Assembly (NCBI RefSeq): GCF_039839275.1
Contig: NZ_JBDOQP010000002.1
Coordinates: 186,001 to 250,000, forward strand
Length of the DNA: 64,000 bases
DNA from: Aerobium sp039839275
GTDB lineage: Bacteria; Pseudomonadota; Alphaproteobacteria; Rhizobiales; Rhizobiaceae
Reading direction: 5' to 3'
Positions 25,224 through 34,944 of the stretch are shown here, in pieces (the first letter of the stretch is position 1; every line of letters starts with the position of its first letter). Under the pieces are notes generated by a model. The model searched no databases. It was not told the DNA's origin and worked only from the letters and a program-made list of their open reading frames with translations. The translations under genes were made by a program, and so were the position numbers.

Positions 25224-26756
25224 TCACAGCGGCATCGTGTCGTGCTTTTTCCAGGGTTGCTCCTGCTTCTTGGTGCGCAGCATTGCGAAGGCGCGGGCGA
25301 TGCGCCGGCGTGAGGAGTGCGGCATGATCACCTCGTCGATGAAGCCGCGCTCCGCCGCCTTGAACGGGTTGGCGAAGTTGACCTCGTATTCCTTGGTGCG
25401 CGCGGCGATCTTGTCGGGATCGCCGAGTTCGGACCGATAGAGGATTTCGGTCGCGCCCTTGGCGCCCATCACCGCGATCTCGGCGGTCGGCCAGGCATAA
25501 TTCAGGTCGGCGCCGATGTGCTTGGAGGCCATGACGTCGTAGGCGCCACCATAGGCCTTGCGGGTGATCAGCGTGACCATCGGCACGGTGGCCTGGCTGT
25601 AGGCGAACAGCAGCTTCGCGCCATGCTTGATGACGCCGCCATATTCCTGCGCGGTGCCCGGCAGGAAGCCCGGGACGTCGACCAGCGTCAGCAGCGGAAT
25701 GTTGAAGGCATCGCAGAAGCGGACGAAGCGCGCCGCCTTGCGCGAGGAATCGATGTCGAGGCAACCGGCGAGCACCATGGGCTGGTTGGCGACAACTCCG
25801 ACCGTCTGGCCCTCGATGCGCATCAGGCCGGTGATGATGTTCCTGGCGAAGGCTTCCTGGATTTCGAAGAAGTCGCCCTCGTCGGCCAGCGCGAGGATCA
25901 GTTCCTTCATGTCGTAGGGCTTGTTCGCCGAATCCGGGATCAGCGTGTCGAGACGCATTTCCAGCCGCTCGGGATCGTCGTGGAACGGTCGGACAGGCGG
26001 CTTTTCGCGATTGTTGAGCGGCAGGTAGTCGAACAGGCGGCGCACCTGCTCCAGCGTCTCGACATCGTCATCATACGCACCGTCGGCGACGGACGATTTC
26101 TGGGTATGGGTACGCGCGCCGCCCAGTTCCTCGGCGGTGACGATCTCGTTGGTCACCGTCTTCACAACGTCCGGGCCGGTGACGAACATGTAGGACGAAT
26201 CGCGCACCATGAAGATGAAGTCGGTCATCGCCGGCGAGTAGACCGCGCCGCCCGCGCACGGTCCCATGATGACCGAGATTTGCGGCACCACGCCTGACGC
26301 GTCGACATTGCGCTTGAAAACGTCGGCATAGCCGGCGAGCGAGGCGACACCTTCCTGGATACGCGCGCCGCCGCTGTCGTTCAGGCCTATCACGGGCGCA
26401 CCATTGCGCACCGCCATGTCCATGATCTTGCAGATTTTCTGTGCATGCGTCTCGGACAGCGAACCACCGAGCACGGTGAAGTCCTGGGAGAAGACATAGA
26501 CGAGGCGGCCATTGATCGTGCCCCAGCCGGTGACGACGCCGTCGCCAGGATATTGCTGGGACGCCATGTCGAAATCGACGGCGCGATGCGCGACATACAT
26601 GTCGAATTCTTCGAACGATCCCTCGTCGAGCAGGACTTCGATGCGCTCCCGGGCCGTCAGCTTGCCCTTGGCGTGCTGAGCCTCGATCCGTTTCTGACCG
26701 CCACCCAATCTTGCCTGCGCGCGGCGATCGGCCAACTGCTCGAGTATCTCACGCAT
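25224..26756 (-). CDS. pccB: Propionyl-CoA carboxylase beta subunit (carboxyltransferase)
   Basis: Transfers carboxyl from biotin to propionyl-CoA. The 510-aa protein is of normal length and carries ARLGGGQKRIEAQHAKGKLTARERI, SGGARIQEGVASLAGY, GPCAGGAVYSPAMTDF, and the C-terminal oxyanion region MVTLITRKAYGGAYDVM. The frame stays open far upstream to 28268, but that part is antisense to scfR and is an artefact; the ATG at 26756 with GAGG 10 nt upstream gives the standard MREILEQL start. It is divergent from scfR, with the ScfR-type operator in the 180-bp gap. Confidence 0.96.
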   Translation of the reverse strand: MREILEQLADRRAQARLGGGQKRIEAQHAKGKLTARERIEVLLDEGSFEEFDMYVAHRAVDFDMASQQYPGDGVVTGWGTINGRLVYVFSQDFTVLGGSLSETHAQKICKIMDMAVRNGAPVIGLNDSGGARIQEGVASLAGYADVFKRNVDASGVVPQISVIMGPCAGGAVYSPAMTDFIFMVRDSSYMFVTGPDVVKTVTNEIVTAEELGGARTHTQKSSVADGAYDDDVETLEQVRRLFDYLPLNNREKPPVRPFHDDPERLEMRLDTLIPDSANKPYDMKELILALADEGDFFEIQEAFARNIITGLMRIEGQTVGVVANQPMVLAGCLDIDSSRKAARFVRFCDAFNIPLLTLVDVPGFLPGTAQEYGGVIKHGAKLLFAYSQATVPMVTLITRKAYGGAYDVMASKHIGADLNYAWPTAEIAVMGAKGATEILYRSELGDPDKIAARTKEYEVNFANPFKAAERGFIDEVIMPHSSRRRIARAFAMLRTKKQEQPWKKHDTMPL

Positions 26757-26904
26757 CAGCGGCAGCCTCGCGGCGCTTCGGATTTGTTCGACATGGGCGT
26801 TTCCCGGATTATCGTGGTTGGACGTGTTTTCGTTCGCATCTCCGCGCATAACGTCTTCCATGGCAAGCGAAAAGGCTTGAAAGGGCGGAGGCGCGTAAAG
26901 TACA

Positions 26905-26945
26905 TTTTGCAAAATTGCAAAAAGCAAAGTTGCGAAATGCGAAAC
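26905..26945. promoter_or_regulatory. ScfR/PccR-type operator
   Basis: The perfect palindrome TTTTGCAAAA (26905-26914) is followed immediately by TTGCAA, AGCAAAG and TTGCGAAATGCGAAA variants. Repeated TTTGCAAA-like elements are the known recognition pattern of the PccR/ScfR family that controls propionyl-CoA carboxylase genes. The array overlaps the scfR start codon, so self-repression is likely, and it lies about 150 nt upstream of pccB on the other strand. Confidence 0.72.
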
Positions 26946-28346
26946 ACCAAGCTTTTCATCGGGCGGAAAGTGCGCGACCTGCGCGAGGCCAACAGGCTGA
27001 CACAGGCGGCATTCGCGGAACGACTGGGAATTTCCACGAGCTACCTCAACCAGATCGAGAACAATCAGCGCTCGGTCTCGGCTGCCGTGCTGCTGGCGCT
27101 GGCCGAGACGTTCCGGATCGACATTGCCGATTTCTCGTCCGGTGAAAGCGACCGGCTGATGTCGGCGCTGCTGGAAGCGGTGAGCGATCCCCTGTTCGAA
27201 CCCGCCCGCCCGAGCCTGCAGGAAATGAAGCTCGTGGCCCAGAACGCTCCGAGCTTCGCGCACGCGCTGATCACCGCGCACCAGGCCTACCGCCGCAACT
27301 CCGAGCAGCTCGCCAGCTTCGACGACACGTTGGGCCGCTCGGCCGCGATCGAGCCCACGCCTTATGAGGAGGTGCGCGACTTCTTCCATTTCGTCGACAA
27401 TTACATCCACGACCTCGACCTCGCGGCCGAAGACCTCGCGGCGAAGCTTGGCATCCCCGACCGCGACCCATCGGCCGCGCTGCCTGCCTACCTGGAAAAG
27501 CGGCACCGCATCCGCATAGAGCGAACAAGCGCGGGTGAGACCGTCCTGCGCCGCTTCGACACAGAGCGCCGGGTGCTTTTCCTCGACCCGTTCTCGCCGG
27601 TCTCGACCCGCAGCTTCCAGGCCGCGTTCCAGATCGGCGCCATCGAGATGGCGACGGTGATCGACGCGCTCACCGAGGATGCCGGTTTTCACTCGGCGGA
27701 AGCGCGTGAGATCTGCCGCATCGGCCTGTGCAACTATTTCGCCGGCGCGCTGATGATGCCCTACGAGGCGCTGCTCGCCTCGGCTAGGGAACTGCGCCAC
27801 GACCTCGAGCTTCTGGCCATGCGCTTCGGCGCCAGCATCGAGCAGGTCGCGCACCGGTTGTCGACCCTCCAGCGGCCTGGCCGCAAGGGCGTGCCGATCT
27901 TCTTCGCCCGCATCGACCGGGCCGGCAACATCACCAAGCGCCATAGCGCCGCCAAGCTGCAATTCGCCCGCTTCGGCGCTGCCTGCCCGCTGTGGAACGT
28001 GCACCAGGCATTCGAACAGCCGGGCCGCATCATTCGCCAGCTCGCCGAGACCCCCGACGGCGCGCGCTATCTGTGCCTGGCGACGGAGATCGCCAAGGGT
28101 GGCGGCGGGTTTCGCGCGCCACAGCGCCGCTACGCGATCGCGGTCGGCTGCGAGGTCACCCATGCGGGCGATTTCGTCTATGCCGACGACATGGACCTGA
28201 CCAACCGTGCCGGCTTCGACCCCATCGGCATCTCGTGCCGCATCTGCGAACGCGCCAACTGCGCACAACGCGCCGTGCCGCCGCTAAAGCGACGGCTGGT
28301 GGTGGACCGCAACCTGCGGGGCGCCGTGCCCTACGGGCTGGATTAG
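26937..28346 (+). CDS. Short-chain fatty acyl-CoA regulator (ScfR/PccR/RamB family)
   Basis: DNA-binding regulator of propionyl-CoA or glyoxylate/ethylmalonyl pathways. The 469-aa protein has an XRE helix-turn-helix at about 8-62 (LREANRLTQAAFAERLGIS, then YLNQIENNQRSVS), a middle IrrE/ImmA-like metallopeptidase-type region at about 150-300 (FHSAEAREICRIGLCNYFAGALMMP), and the C-terminal acyl-CoA-sensing domain ending GISCRICERANCAQRAVPP with clustered Cys. The ATG at 26937 is chosen since the upstream frame is antisense to pccB. It is divergent from pccB. Confidence 0.93.
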   Translation: MRNTKLFIGRKVRDLREANRLTQAAFAERLGISTSYLNQIENNQRSVSAAVLLALAETFRIDIADFSSGESDRLMSALLEAVSDPLFEPARPSLQEMKLVAQNAPSFAHALITAHQAYRRNSEQLASFDDTLGRSAAIEPTPYEEVRDFFHFVDNYIHDLDLAAEDLAAKLGIPDRDPSAALPAYLEKRHRIRIERTSAGETVLRRFDTERRVLFLDPFSPVSTRSFQAAFQIGAIEMATVIDALTEDAGFHSAEAREICRIGLCNYFAGALMMPYEALLASARELRHDLELLAMRFGASIEQVAHRLSTLQRPGRKGVPIFFARIDRAGNITKRHSAAKLQFARFGAACPLWNVHQAFEQPGRIIRQLAETPDGARYLCLATEIAKGGGGFRAPQRRYAIAVGCEVTHAGDFVYADDMDLTNRAGFDPIGISCRICERANCAQRAVPPLKRRLVVDRNLRGAVPYGLD

Positions 28347-28443
28347 CGCCCGGGCGCACAGCGGCTGCGCGCTTTTTGACGTTCCAGCCCTATCGTTTGG
28401 CGCTATGGTTCCGGGCAAATCAAAGCAGGGAGGCATGAACCGG

Positions 28444-29508
28444 ATGACCATCGAACCCGAAATCCTGTTCGAAAAGCGCGGGCGAGCCGGCATCGTTACG
28501 CTGAACCGGCCCAAGGCGCTGAATGCGCTCAACGCCAACATGGTCAGGCTCATGCATCCGCAGATGGCGGCTTGGGCGGAGGATCCGTCGGTTGAACTCG
28601 TCATCGTCCGCGCGGCTGGCGAGAAGGCATTCTGCGCCGGCGGCGACATCCGTCAACTTCATGATTGGGGCAAGGCGAACGACCCCGCCATGCGCGCCTT
28701 TTATGCCGATGAATACCGGCTCAACGCCTATATCAAGACCTACCCTAAGCCCTATGTCGCCCTCATCGAAGGGATCGTGATGGGCGGCGGCGTCGGACTG
28801 TCGGTGCATGGCAGCCATCGGGTGGCAGGCGAGCGACTGATGTTTGCCATGCCGGAAACGGGCATCGGTTTTTTTCCCGACGTCGGCGGCACCTATTTCC
28901 TGCCGCGCATGCCGGGCAAGGTCGGCACGTGGCTGGCATTGACCGCCTCGCGGCTGGGACAGGCGGATGCGGTCTGGTCGGGCTTTGCGACGCATGCCGT
29001 CGCGTCGGCGGATATCGAAGCCGTGGCCGAGGCGCTGTGCGAGAAGGGCAACCCTACCGATACGCTGGCAGCATTCGCACGTCAGCCTGGGGCCTCCGCA
29101 CCGTCACGAGCGCTGGTCCCGGTCATCGATCGGTGCTTCTCTGCCGACACCGTCGAGGACATTCTCGATCGCCTCGATAAGGAAAGCGGCGAGCATGCCG
29201 AATGGGCGCAGAAGCAGGCCGCTGTGATGCGCACCAAGTCGCCGACGAGCCTGAAGATCGCTCTGCGCCAGATGCAGGAAGGCGCGAAAGCGGATTTCGC
29301 CGAATGCATGCGCATCGAGTATCGCATCGTCACGCGGGTCGCCAAGGGCGTCGATTTCTACGAGGGCGTCCGCGCGGTCATCATCGACAAGGACAATGCG
29401 CCCCAGTGGCAGCCCGCCTCGCTTGCGGACGTCTCGGATGCCGATGTCGACGCTTATTTTGCGCCGTTGCCAGACGAACTCGACGTGCCGACCCCGCCTC
29501 GCGCCTAA
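28444..29508 (+). CDS. Enoyl-CoA hydratase/isomerase family, 3-hydroxyisobutyryl-CoA hydrolase-like
   Basis: Crotonase-fold thioesterase expected to release 3-hydroxyisobutyrate in valine breakdown. The 354-aa length and motifs KAFCAGGDIRQLHD, GIVMGGGVGLSVHGSHR and MPETGIGFFPDVGGTYFLPR fit HIBCH rather than a simple 260-aa hydratase. The ATG at 28444 sits 10 nt after GGGAGG; an ATG at 28435 is too close to that site. It lies 97 nt downstream of scfR on the same strand. Valine products lead to propionyl-CoA, matching the neighbouring pcc/mcm genes. Confidence 0.88.
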   Translation: MTIEPEILFEKRGRAGIVTLNRPKALNALNANMVRLMHPQMAAWAEDPSVELVIVRAAGEKAFCAGGDIRQLHDWGKANDPAMRAFYADEYRLNAYIKTYPKPYVALIEGIVMGGGVGLSVHGSHRVAGERLMFAMPETGIGFFPDVGGTYFLPRMPGKVGTWLALTASRLGQADAVWSGFATHAVASADIEAVAEALCEKGNPTDTLAAFARQPGASAPSRALVPVIDRCFSADTVEDILDRLDKESGEHAEWAQKQAAVMRTKSPTSLKIALRQMQEGAKADFAECMRIEYRIVTRVAKGVDFYEGVRAVIIDKDNAPQWQPASLADVSDADVDAYFAPLPDELDVPTPPRA

Positions 29509-29590
29509 AAAACCGAAACCTCACGATTGACTCCGCGCTCCCGCGCTGCAACATACTGAGTAGTATGTTTTCCGGAAGGGAGGAGCCGGC

Positions 29591-30385
29591 ATGACGTTCA
29601 CAAGAGTGAATGGCGTCGTTCTGCATCACGAGGTCCGCGGCAACGCCAATGGCCCTGTCGTGGTGTTCTCAAATTCGCTGGGGACCGATTTTCGCATCTG
29701 GAACGAGGTAGCCGCCGCGCTTTCGGACCGCTATCGCATTGTTCTCTACGACAAGCGCGGCCACGGCCTGTCCGAGGCCACGCCGGCACCCTACAGTTTG
29801 CAGGATCATGTCGGCGACCTGTCCGCCCTGCTCGATCATCTCGGGGTCGAGACGGCGGCGGTGGTGGGCCTCTCGGTTGGCGGCCAGATCGCACAAGGCC
29901 TTGCTGCGGCCAGGCCGGAACTGGTCAAATTCCTGGTTCTCTGCGACACCGCCCACAAGATCGGCACCACCGACATGTGGAACACACGCATCGAGACGGT
30001 AATGTCGCAAGGCATCAATGCCATCGCGGACGCGATCATGGAACGCTGGTTCACGCCGTCCTATCGCTCGCCCGACAATGCCGATTTCGTCGGCTACACC
30101 GCGATGCTGACACGCACGACGGTCGATGGCTATGCCGGGACCTGCGCTGCACTCCGGGACGCCGACCTGACTCAGTCGACCAGCGCTCTGGAACTACCGG
30201 CCCTTTGCATCGTCGGCGATCAGGACGGCTCCACTCCCCCGGATCTCGTCCGCTCCACGTCGAACCTGATCGATGGCGCGCGGTTCGAGATCGTGGCAGG
30301 AGCCGGACACATTCCGTGCGTAGAACAGCCTGAAGAGACCATCCGGCTGATCTCGGCGTTCCTGGCTGAAAAAGGCTGGCACTGA
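29591..30385 (+). CDS. pcaD: 3-oxoadipate enol-lactonase
   Basis: Alpha/beta hydrolase of 264 aa that opens beta-ketoadipate enol-lactone in protocatechuate/catechol breakdown. Visible are the oxyanion region VVFSNSLGTDFRIWNEV, the nucleophile elbow GLSVGGQIAQGLAA with Ser, the acidic residue in VGDQDGSTPP, and the catalytic His in AGAGHIPCVEQPE. These match PcaD closely. No other pca gene is in the window, so it may act on another lactone; its placement before the dicarboxylate beta-oxidation genes fits, since 3-oxoadipate is a dicarboxylate. Confidence 0.85.
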   Translation: MTFTRVNGVVLHHEVRGNANGPVVVFSNSLGTDFRIWNEVAAALSDRYRIVLYDKRGHGLSEATPAPYSLQDHVGDLSALLDHLGVETAAVVGLSVGGQIAQGLAAARPELVKFLVLCDTAHKIGTTDMWNTRIETVMSQGINAIADAIMERWFTPSYRSPDNADFVGYTAMLTRTTVDGYAGTCAALRDADLTQSTSALELPALCIVGDQDGSTPPDLVRSTSNLIDGARFEIVAGAGHIPCVEQPEETIRLISAFLAEKGWH

Positions 30386-30422
30386 CGCGCCGGTTCAATG
30401 GCATGACAAAGAGGATTCAGCG

Positions 30423-32516
30423 ATGAGCGACTATGTGACATCAACGCGCGACGGCGAGATCGCCATCGTCACGATCGACAACCCGCCGGTCAACGCGCTG
30501 AGCCATCATCTTCGCGAACCTCTTTTCAAGGCGCTTGAAGCCGCGCGCGACGATGCGTCGGTCGAGGGTATCGTGCTTGCATGCGCCGGCCGCACCTTCG
30601 TTTCCGGTGCCGACATCACCGAGTTCGGTTCACCGAAGGCACTGGCCGAACCCAACCTGCCGCAGCTTTGCGCGCTGCTTGAATCGCTGCCGAAACCAGC
30701 GGTCGCTGCCATTCACGGCACCGCGCTTGGCGGCGGCCTCGAACTTGCGCTTTCCTGTCATTATCGCGTCGCGGACAAGGGTGCCAAGGTCGGCCTGCCG
30801 GAAGTCAAGCTCGGGCTCGTGCCCGGTTCGGGCGGTACCGTGCGCCTGCCGCGGCTGACGGGCCCGGAAGCCGCGCTGAAGATGATCGTGTCCGGCAACC
30901 CAATCGGCGCGTCCCAGGCGCTTGCCGCTGGCGTCGTCGACGCCGTTGCCGAAAGCGATCTTCTCGCCGAGGCGGTCGCCTTTGCCAAGGCCAAGGTGAA
31001 GGAAGGTGGTCCGCACGTCGCGGTGCGCAACCGCGACGAGAAACTCGCCGCCGCACGCGCCGACCTCGCCGGCTTCGACGCGGTGGCAAAGGAACTGACC
31101 AAGAAGGCGCGCGGGCTCGAGGCTCCGCTCGCGTGCGTGCAGTCGGTGCGCAACGCGATCACGCTGCCCTTCGACGAAGCGTTGAAGAAGGAGCGGGAAT
31201 TTTTCATCAACCTCGTCGCCGGGGATCAATCGCGTGCGCAGCGTCACCTTTTCTTTGCGGAACGCGAGGCAGCCAAGGTTCCCGGCGTCGGCAAGGAGAC
31301 GAAGCCACGCAGCATCGCCAAGGTGGGCGTCATCGGCGCTGGCACGATGGGTGGCGGCATCGCCATGTCCTTCGTCAATGGCGGCGTTCCGGTGACGATG
31401 CTGGAGATGAGTGACGAGGCGCTCGATCGTGGACTCGCAACCATCGAGAAGAACTACTCGATTTCCGTGTCGCGCGGTTCATTGAAGGAAGAAGAGAAGC
31501 AGGCGCGCATGGCCCGCTTCTCTCGCACGACCGACTACGCCGATCTGGCCGACTGCGACCTGATCATCGAGGCCGTTTTCGAGGAAATGTCTGTCAAGAA
31601 AGACGTCTTCGGGAAAATCGATGCGATTGCCAAGCCCGGCGCGATCCTCGCCACCAACACGTCCTATCTCGACGTCAACGAAATCGCCGCCTCAACCAAG
31701 CGGCCGCAGGACGTGGTCGGCCTGCACTTCTTCTCGCCCGCCAACGTGATGAAGCTGCTTGAAATCGTGCGCGGCGAAAAGACGGCGGACGACGTTCTGG
31801 TCACCGCTCTCGCGCTTGGCCGCAAGATCGGCAAGGTGCCTGTCGTCGTCGGTGTCTGCCACGGCTTCGTCGGCAACCGCATGCTCGGCGCGCGGGGCGA
31901 CGACCTCGAAGCCCTCCTGCTCGAGGGAGCGACACCGGAGCAGGTCGACAAGGTCTTCACCGATTTCGGCTTCCCGATGGGGCCGTTCGCGATGTGGGAT
32001 CTGGCCGGGCTCGACATCGGCTGGCGCAACAGGAAGGCGCTCGGCAAAACGGCGGTCATTGCCGATGCCGTCTGCGAGATGGGCCGCTATGGGCAGAAGA
32101 CCAGCAAGGGCATGTACCTGTACGAAGCAGGCTCACGCACACCAAAGCCCGACCCGGAAATTGCTAGGCTGATCGAAGCGAAAGCCGAGGAACTCGGCAT
32201 CCAGCGCCGCGCAATTTCCGACCAGGAGATCATCGAACGGACGCTCTATCCGATGATCAACGAGGGCACGCTGATCCTCGAAGAAGGGATCGCGGCGCGC
32301 GCCTCCGACATCGATATCGTCTGGGCGAACGGCTACGGCTTCCCTATCGGCAAGGGCGGCCCGATGTTCTGGGCAGACCTTGAGGGCCTGCCGAAGATCG
32401 TCGAGCGGCTGGAACACTGGCACGAAAAGACCGGCAAGACAGTGTTCAAGCCATCCGCTCTCATCAGGTCGTCGGCCGCAGACCAACAGAAACTCGCCAG
32501 CCGCACAGCGGCGTGA
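30423..32516 (+). CDS. Bifunctional enoyl-CoA hydratase / 3-hydroxyacyl-CoA dehydrogenase (PimF/FadJ-like)
   Basis: Multifunctional beta-oxidation enzyme of 697 aa. N-terminal crotonase domain (about 1-190) with FVSGADITEF and HGTALGGGLELALSCHYR; linker; NAD-binding domain from about 298 (VGVIGAGTMGGGIAMSF); 3HCDH C-terminal domains with GFVGNRMLGARGDD and MGPFAMWDLAGLDIG. The ATG at 30423 has AGAGGA upstream. It is followed by thiolase and two acyl-CoA dehydrogenases, the same order as pimF-pimB-pimC-pimD of Rhodopseudomonas, so dicarboxylyl-CoA substrates are plausible. Confidence 0.92.
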   Translation: MSDYVTSTRDGEIAIVTIDNPPVNALSHHLREPLFKALEAARDDASVEGIVLACAGRTFVSGADITEFGSPKALAEPNLPQLCALLESLPKPAVAAIHGTALGGGLELALSCHYRVADKGAKVGLPEVKLGLVPGSGGTVRLPRLTGPEAALKMIVSGNPIGASQALAAGVVDAVAESDLLAEAVAFAKAKVKEGGPHVAVRNRDEKLAAARADLAGFDAVAKELTKKARGLEAPLACVQSVRNAITLPFDEALKKEREFFINLVAGDQSRAQRHLFFAEREAAKVPGVGKETKPRSIAKVGVIGAGTMGGGIAMSFVNGGVPVTMLEMSDEALDRGLATIEKNYSISVSRGSLKEEEKQARMARFSRTTDYADLADCDLIIEAVFEEMSVKKDVFGKIDAIAKPGAILATNTSYLDVNEIAASTKRPQDVVGLHFFSPANVMKLLEIVRGEKTADDVLVTALALGRKIGKVPVVVGVCHGFVGNRMLGARGDDLEALLLEGATPEQVDKVFTDFGFPMGPFAMWDLAGLDIGWRNRKALGKTAVIADAVCEMGRYGQKTSKGMYLYEAGSRTPKPDPEIARLIEAKAEELGIQRRAISDQEIIERTLYPMINEGTLILEEGIAARASDIDIVWANGYGFPIGKGGPMFWADLEGLPKIVERLEHWHEKTGKTVFKPSALIRSSAADQQKLASRTAA

Positions 32517-32537
32517 GGCATCTCAGGGAGGAATTTC

Positions 32538-33719
32538 ATGGCTGAGGCCGTCATCGTATCCACCGCCCGCACCCCGATCGGCAAGGCCTATCGCGGCGGG
32601 TTCAACGACACCGAGGGCCACGCGCTCGGCGCGCATGCCATCCGCCATGCGCTCGAACGCTCCGGCCTCGACGCGGGGCAGATCGAAGACGTGGTGATGG
32701 GGTGCGCCATGCAGGAAGGCACCACCGGCCTTAACGTGGCGCGGCGCGCGCTCTTGTCGGCCGGCCTGCCGGTGACCGTCGCCGGCACGACCATCGATCG
32801 GCAATGCTCGTCCGGTCTCCAGTCCATGGCATTGCTGGCGAACGCCATCCGCAATGACGGCGTGGTGGCGGGGATCGCTGGCGGGCTGGAATCCATCAGC
32901 CTCGTGCAGAACGACCATCGCAACACCTTCCATTTGGTCGACAAGTCGCTCTCTGGCCCCGCCGCCGACGTCTATCTGCCGATGATCGACACGGCCGAGA
33001 ACGTCTCGAAGCGCTACGGCATCTCGCGCGAGAAGCAGGACGAATACGGGCTCGAAAGCCAGCGTCGCGTTGCCGCCGCGCGCGAGGCCGGAAAGTTCGA
33101 CGACGAGATCGCCCCGATCAGGACGCGCATGGCCGTCATCGACAAGGAGACCAAGGAAGTCAGCCACCGCGACGTCGAGATTGCGCATGACGAAGGTCCG
33201 CGCCCCGAGACGACGGCGGAGGGCCTTGCAGCGCTCAAGCCCGTTCGCGAGGGCGGTACGATCACGGCGGGCAATGCCAGCCAGCTTTCCGATGGGGCTT
33301 CGGCCAACGTAATGATGAGTTCTAAGGACGCCGAAAAGCGCGGCCTGCAACCGCTCGGCATCTTTCGCGGCTTCGCCGTTGCCGGCTGCGAACCCGACGA
33401 GATGGGCATCGGCCCGGTCTTCGCCGTGCCGCGGCTGCTCGAACGGCATGGGCTCAAGATCGACGACATCGGCCTTTGGGAACTGAACGAGGCATTCGCG
33501 GTGCAGGTCATCTACTGCCGCGACCGGCTCGCCATCGACCCGGACAAGCTCAACGTGAACGGTGGCGCGATCGCGGTCGGCCACCCCTACGGCATGAGCG
33601 GCTCGCGGTTGGCCGGCCATGCGCTGATCGAAGGCAAGCGTCGCGGCGTGAAATACGCGGTCGTAACGATGTGCGTCGGCGGTGGCATGGGCGCGGCCGG
33701 GCTGTTCGAGATCGCTTGA
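32538..33719 (+). CDS. Acetyl-CoA acyltransferase (thiolase)
   Basis: Degradative thiolase of 393 aa that cleaves 3-oxoacyl-CoA to acetyl-CoA and a shortened acyl-CoA. The acyl-enzyme Cys lies in TIDRQCSSGLQSMA near residue 90; the catalytic His is in NGGAIAVGHPYGMSG near 350 and the second Cys in VTMCVGGGMGAAGLFE near 380. Strong ribosome site AGGGAGGAATTTC before the ATG. It is 21 nt after the bifunctional enzyme and 10 nt before an acyl-CoA dehydrogenase, so one operon. Confidence 0.94.
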   Translation: MAEAVIVSTARTPIGKAYRGGFNDTEGHALGAHAIRHALERSGLDAGQIEDVVMGCAMQEGTTGLNVARRALLSAGLPVTVAGTTIDRQCSSGLQSMALLANAIRNDGVVAGIAGGLESISLVQNDHRNTFHLVDKSLSGPAADVYLPMIDTAENVSKRYGISREKQDEYGLESQRRVAAAREAGKFDDEIAPIRTRMAVIDKETKEVSHRDVEIAHDEGPRPETTAEGLAALKPVREGGTITAGNASQLSDGASANVMMSSKDAEKRGLQPLGIFRGFAVAGCEPDEMGIGPVFAVPRLLERHGLKIDDIGLWELNEAFAVQVIYCRDRLAIDPDKLNVNGGAIAVGHPYGMSGSRLAGHALIEGKRRGVKYAVVTMCVGGGMGAAGLFEIA

Positions 33720-33729
33720 GGAGACTAAC

Positions 33730-34932
33730 ATGGACCTTCGCTACACAGACGAGGAACTGGCCTTCCGCGACGACGTGCGGGCGTTCCTGAAGGAGAACCT
33801 GTCCGAGGACATCCGCCGCAAGCTGGTCGACGGCGAGCACATGGACAAGGACGATCTCGTCGCCTGGTCGCGTATCCTCAACGCCAAGGGCTGGGCCGTT
33901 CCGCACTGGCCGCAGGAGCATGGCGGCACTGGATGGGACCCGATGCGGCAATACATCTTCCTTGAAGAGACGCAGAAATGGCCGGCGCCGCAGCCCTTGG
34001 CCTTCGGCGTCAACATGGTCGGCCCGGTGATCTACACCTTCGGCAATGCCGAGCAGAAGGCGAAATACCTGCCACGCATCGCCAATCTCGACGACTGGTG
34101 GTGCCAGGGTTTTTCCGAGCCCGGTGCAGGCTCGGATCTGGCTTCGCTCAAGACCCGCGCGGTGCGCGAAGGCGACCACTACATCATCAACGGCCAGAAG
34201 ACCTGGACGACGCTGGCGCAATACGCTGACTGGATCTTCTGCCTCGTGCGGACCAATCCCGAGGCCAAGAAGCAGGAAGGCATCTCGTTCCTGCTGATCG
34301 ACATGAAGACGCCGGGCATCGAGGTCCGTCCGATCGTCACGATCGACGGCGGCAGGGAGATCAACGAAGTCTTCTTCACGGACGTGAAGGTGCCGGTGGA
34401 GAACCTCGTCGGCGAGGAGAACAAGGGCTGGGACTATGCGAAGTTCCTGCTCGGCAACGAACGCACCAACATCGCGCGCGTCGGCATGTCGAAGCAGCGC
34501 ATCGCCCGCATCCGCGAATTGGCCGGCAAGGAAATGTCGAGCGGCCGGCCGCTGATAGAGGATGAGCGGTTCCTCGAAAAACTGACGGCGGTGGAGATCG
34601 AACTGAAGGCGCTGGAGCTCACGCAGCTACGCGTCGTCGCCGCCGATGCCAAGCGCGGCAAGACCGGCCGACCGGACCCGGCATCCTCCATCCTCAAGAT
34701 CAAGGGGTCTGAGATCCAGCAGGCGACGACATGGCTGCTGATGCAGGTCATGGGGCCGCACGCCCTGCCCTATCACGAGCATGGCATCGATGGCTCCAAC
34801 GAGCCGCCGATCGAACCGGACTATGCCGCAACTGCGGCACCAACCTATTTCAACTTTCGCAAGGTCTCGATCTATGGCGGCTCGAACGAGATCCAGAAGA
34901 ACATCATCGCCAAGGCCGTTCTCGGTCTCTAG
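33730..34932 (+). CDS. Acyl-CoA dehydrogenase, PimC-like large subunit
   Basis: FAD flavoprotein of 400 aa. Landmarks: WPQEHGGTGWDPMRQYIFLEE, GFSEPGAGSDLASLKTRAV, INGQKTWTTLAQYADW and C-terminal SIYGGSNEIQKNIIAKAVLGL. The protein has the longer spacing seen in pimeloyl-CoA dehydrogenase large subunits and related heteromeric enzymes. The ATG at 33730 has GAGGAG upstream; the longer upstream frame overlaps the thiolase. It pairs with the next gene, 12 nt away. Exact chain length specificity is inferred from gene order. Confidence 0.9.
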   Translation: MDLRYTDEELAFRDDVRAFLKENLSEDIRRKLVDGEHMDKDDLVAWSRILNAKGWAVPHWPQEHGGTGWDPMRQYIFLEETQKWPAPQPLAFGVNMVGPVIYTFGNAEQKAKYLPRIANLDDWWCQGFSEPGAGSDLASLKTRAVREGDHYIINGQKTWTTLAQYADWIFCLVRTNPEAKKQEGISFLLIDMKTPGIEVRPIVTIDGGREINEVFFTDVKVPVENLVGEENKGWDYAKFLLGNERTNIARVGMSKQRIARIRELAGKEMSSGRPLIEDERFLEKLTAVEIELKALELTQLRVVAADAKRGKTGRPDPASSILKIKGSEIQQATTWLLMQVMGPHALPYHEHGIDGSNEPPIEPDYAATAAPTYFNFRKVSIYGGSNEIQKNIIAKAVLGL

Positions 34933-34944
34933 CAGGGGAAGCAG

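Noticed and set aside
26757..28268. Minus-strand open frame extending pccB by about 500 codons
   Set aside because: It is the antisense of scfR, has no similarity to carboxylase N-termini, and pccB has a normal start with ribosome site at 26756.
32523..33731. 402-codon minus-strand frame opposite the thiolase gene
   Set aside because: Shadow of a well-conserved thiolase with catalytic motifs on the plus strand.
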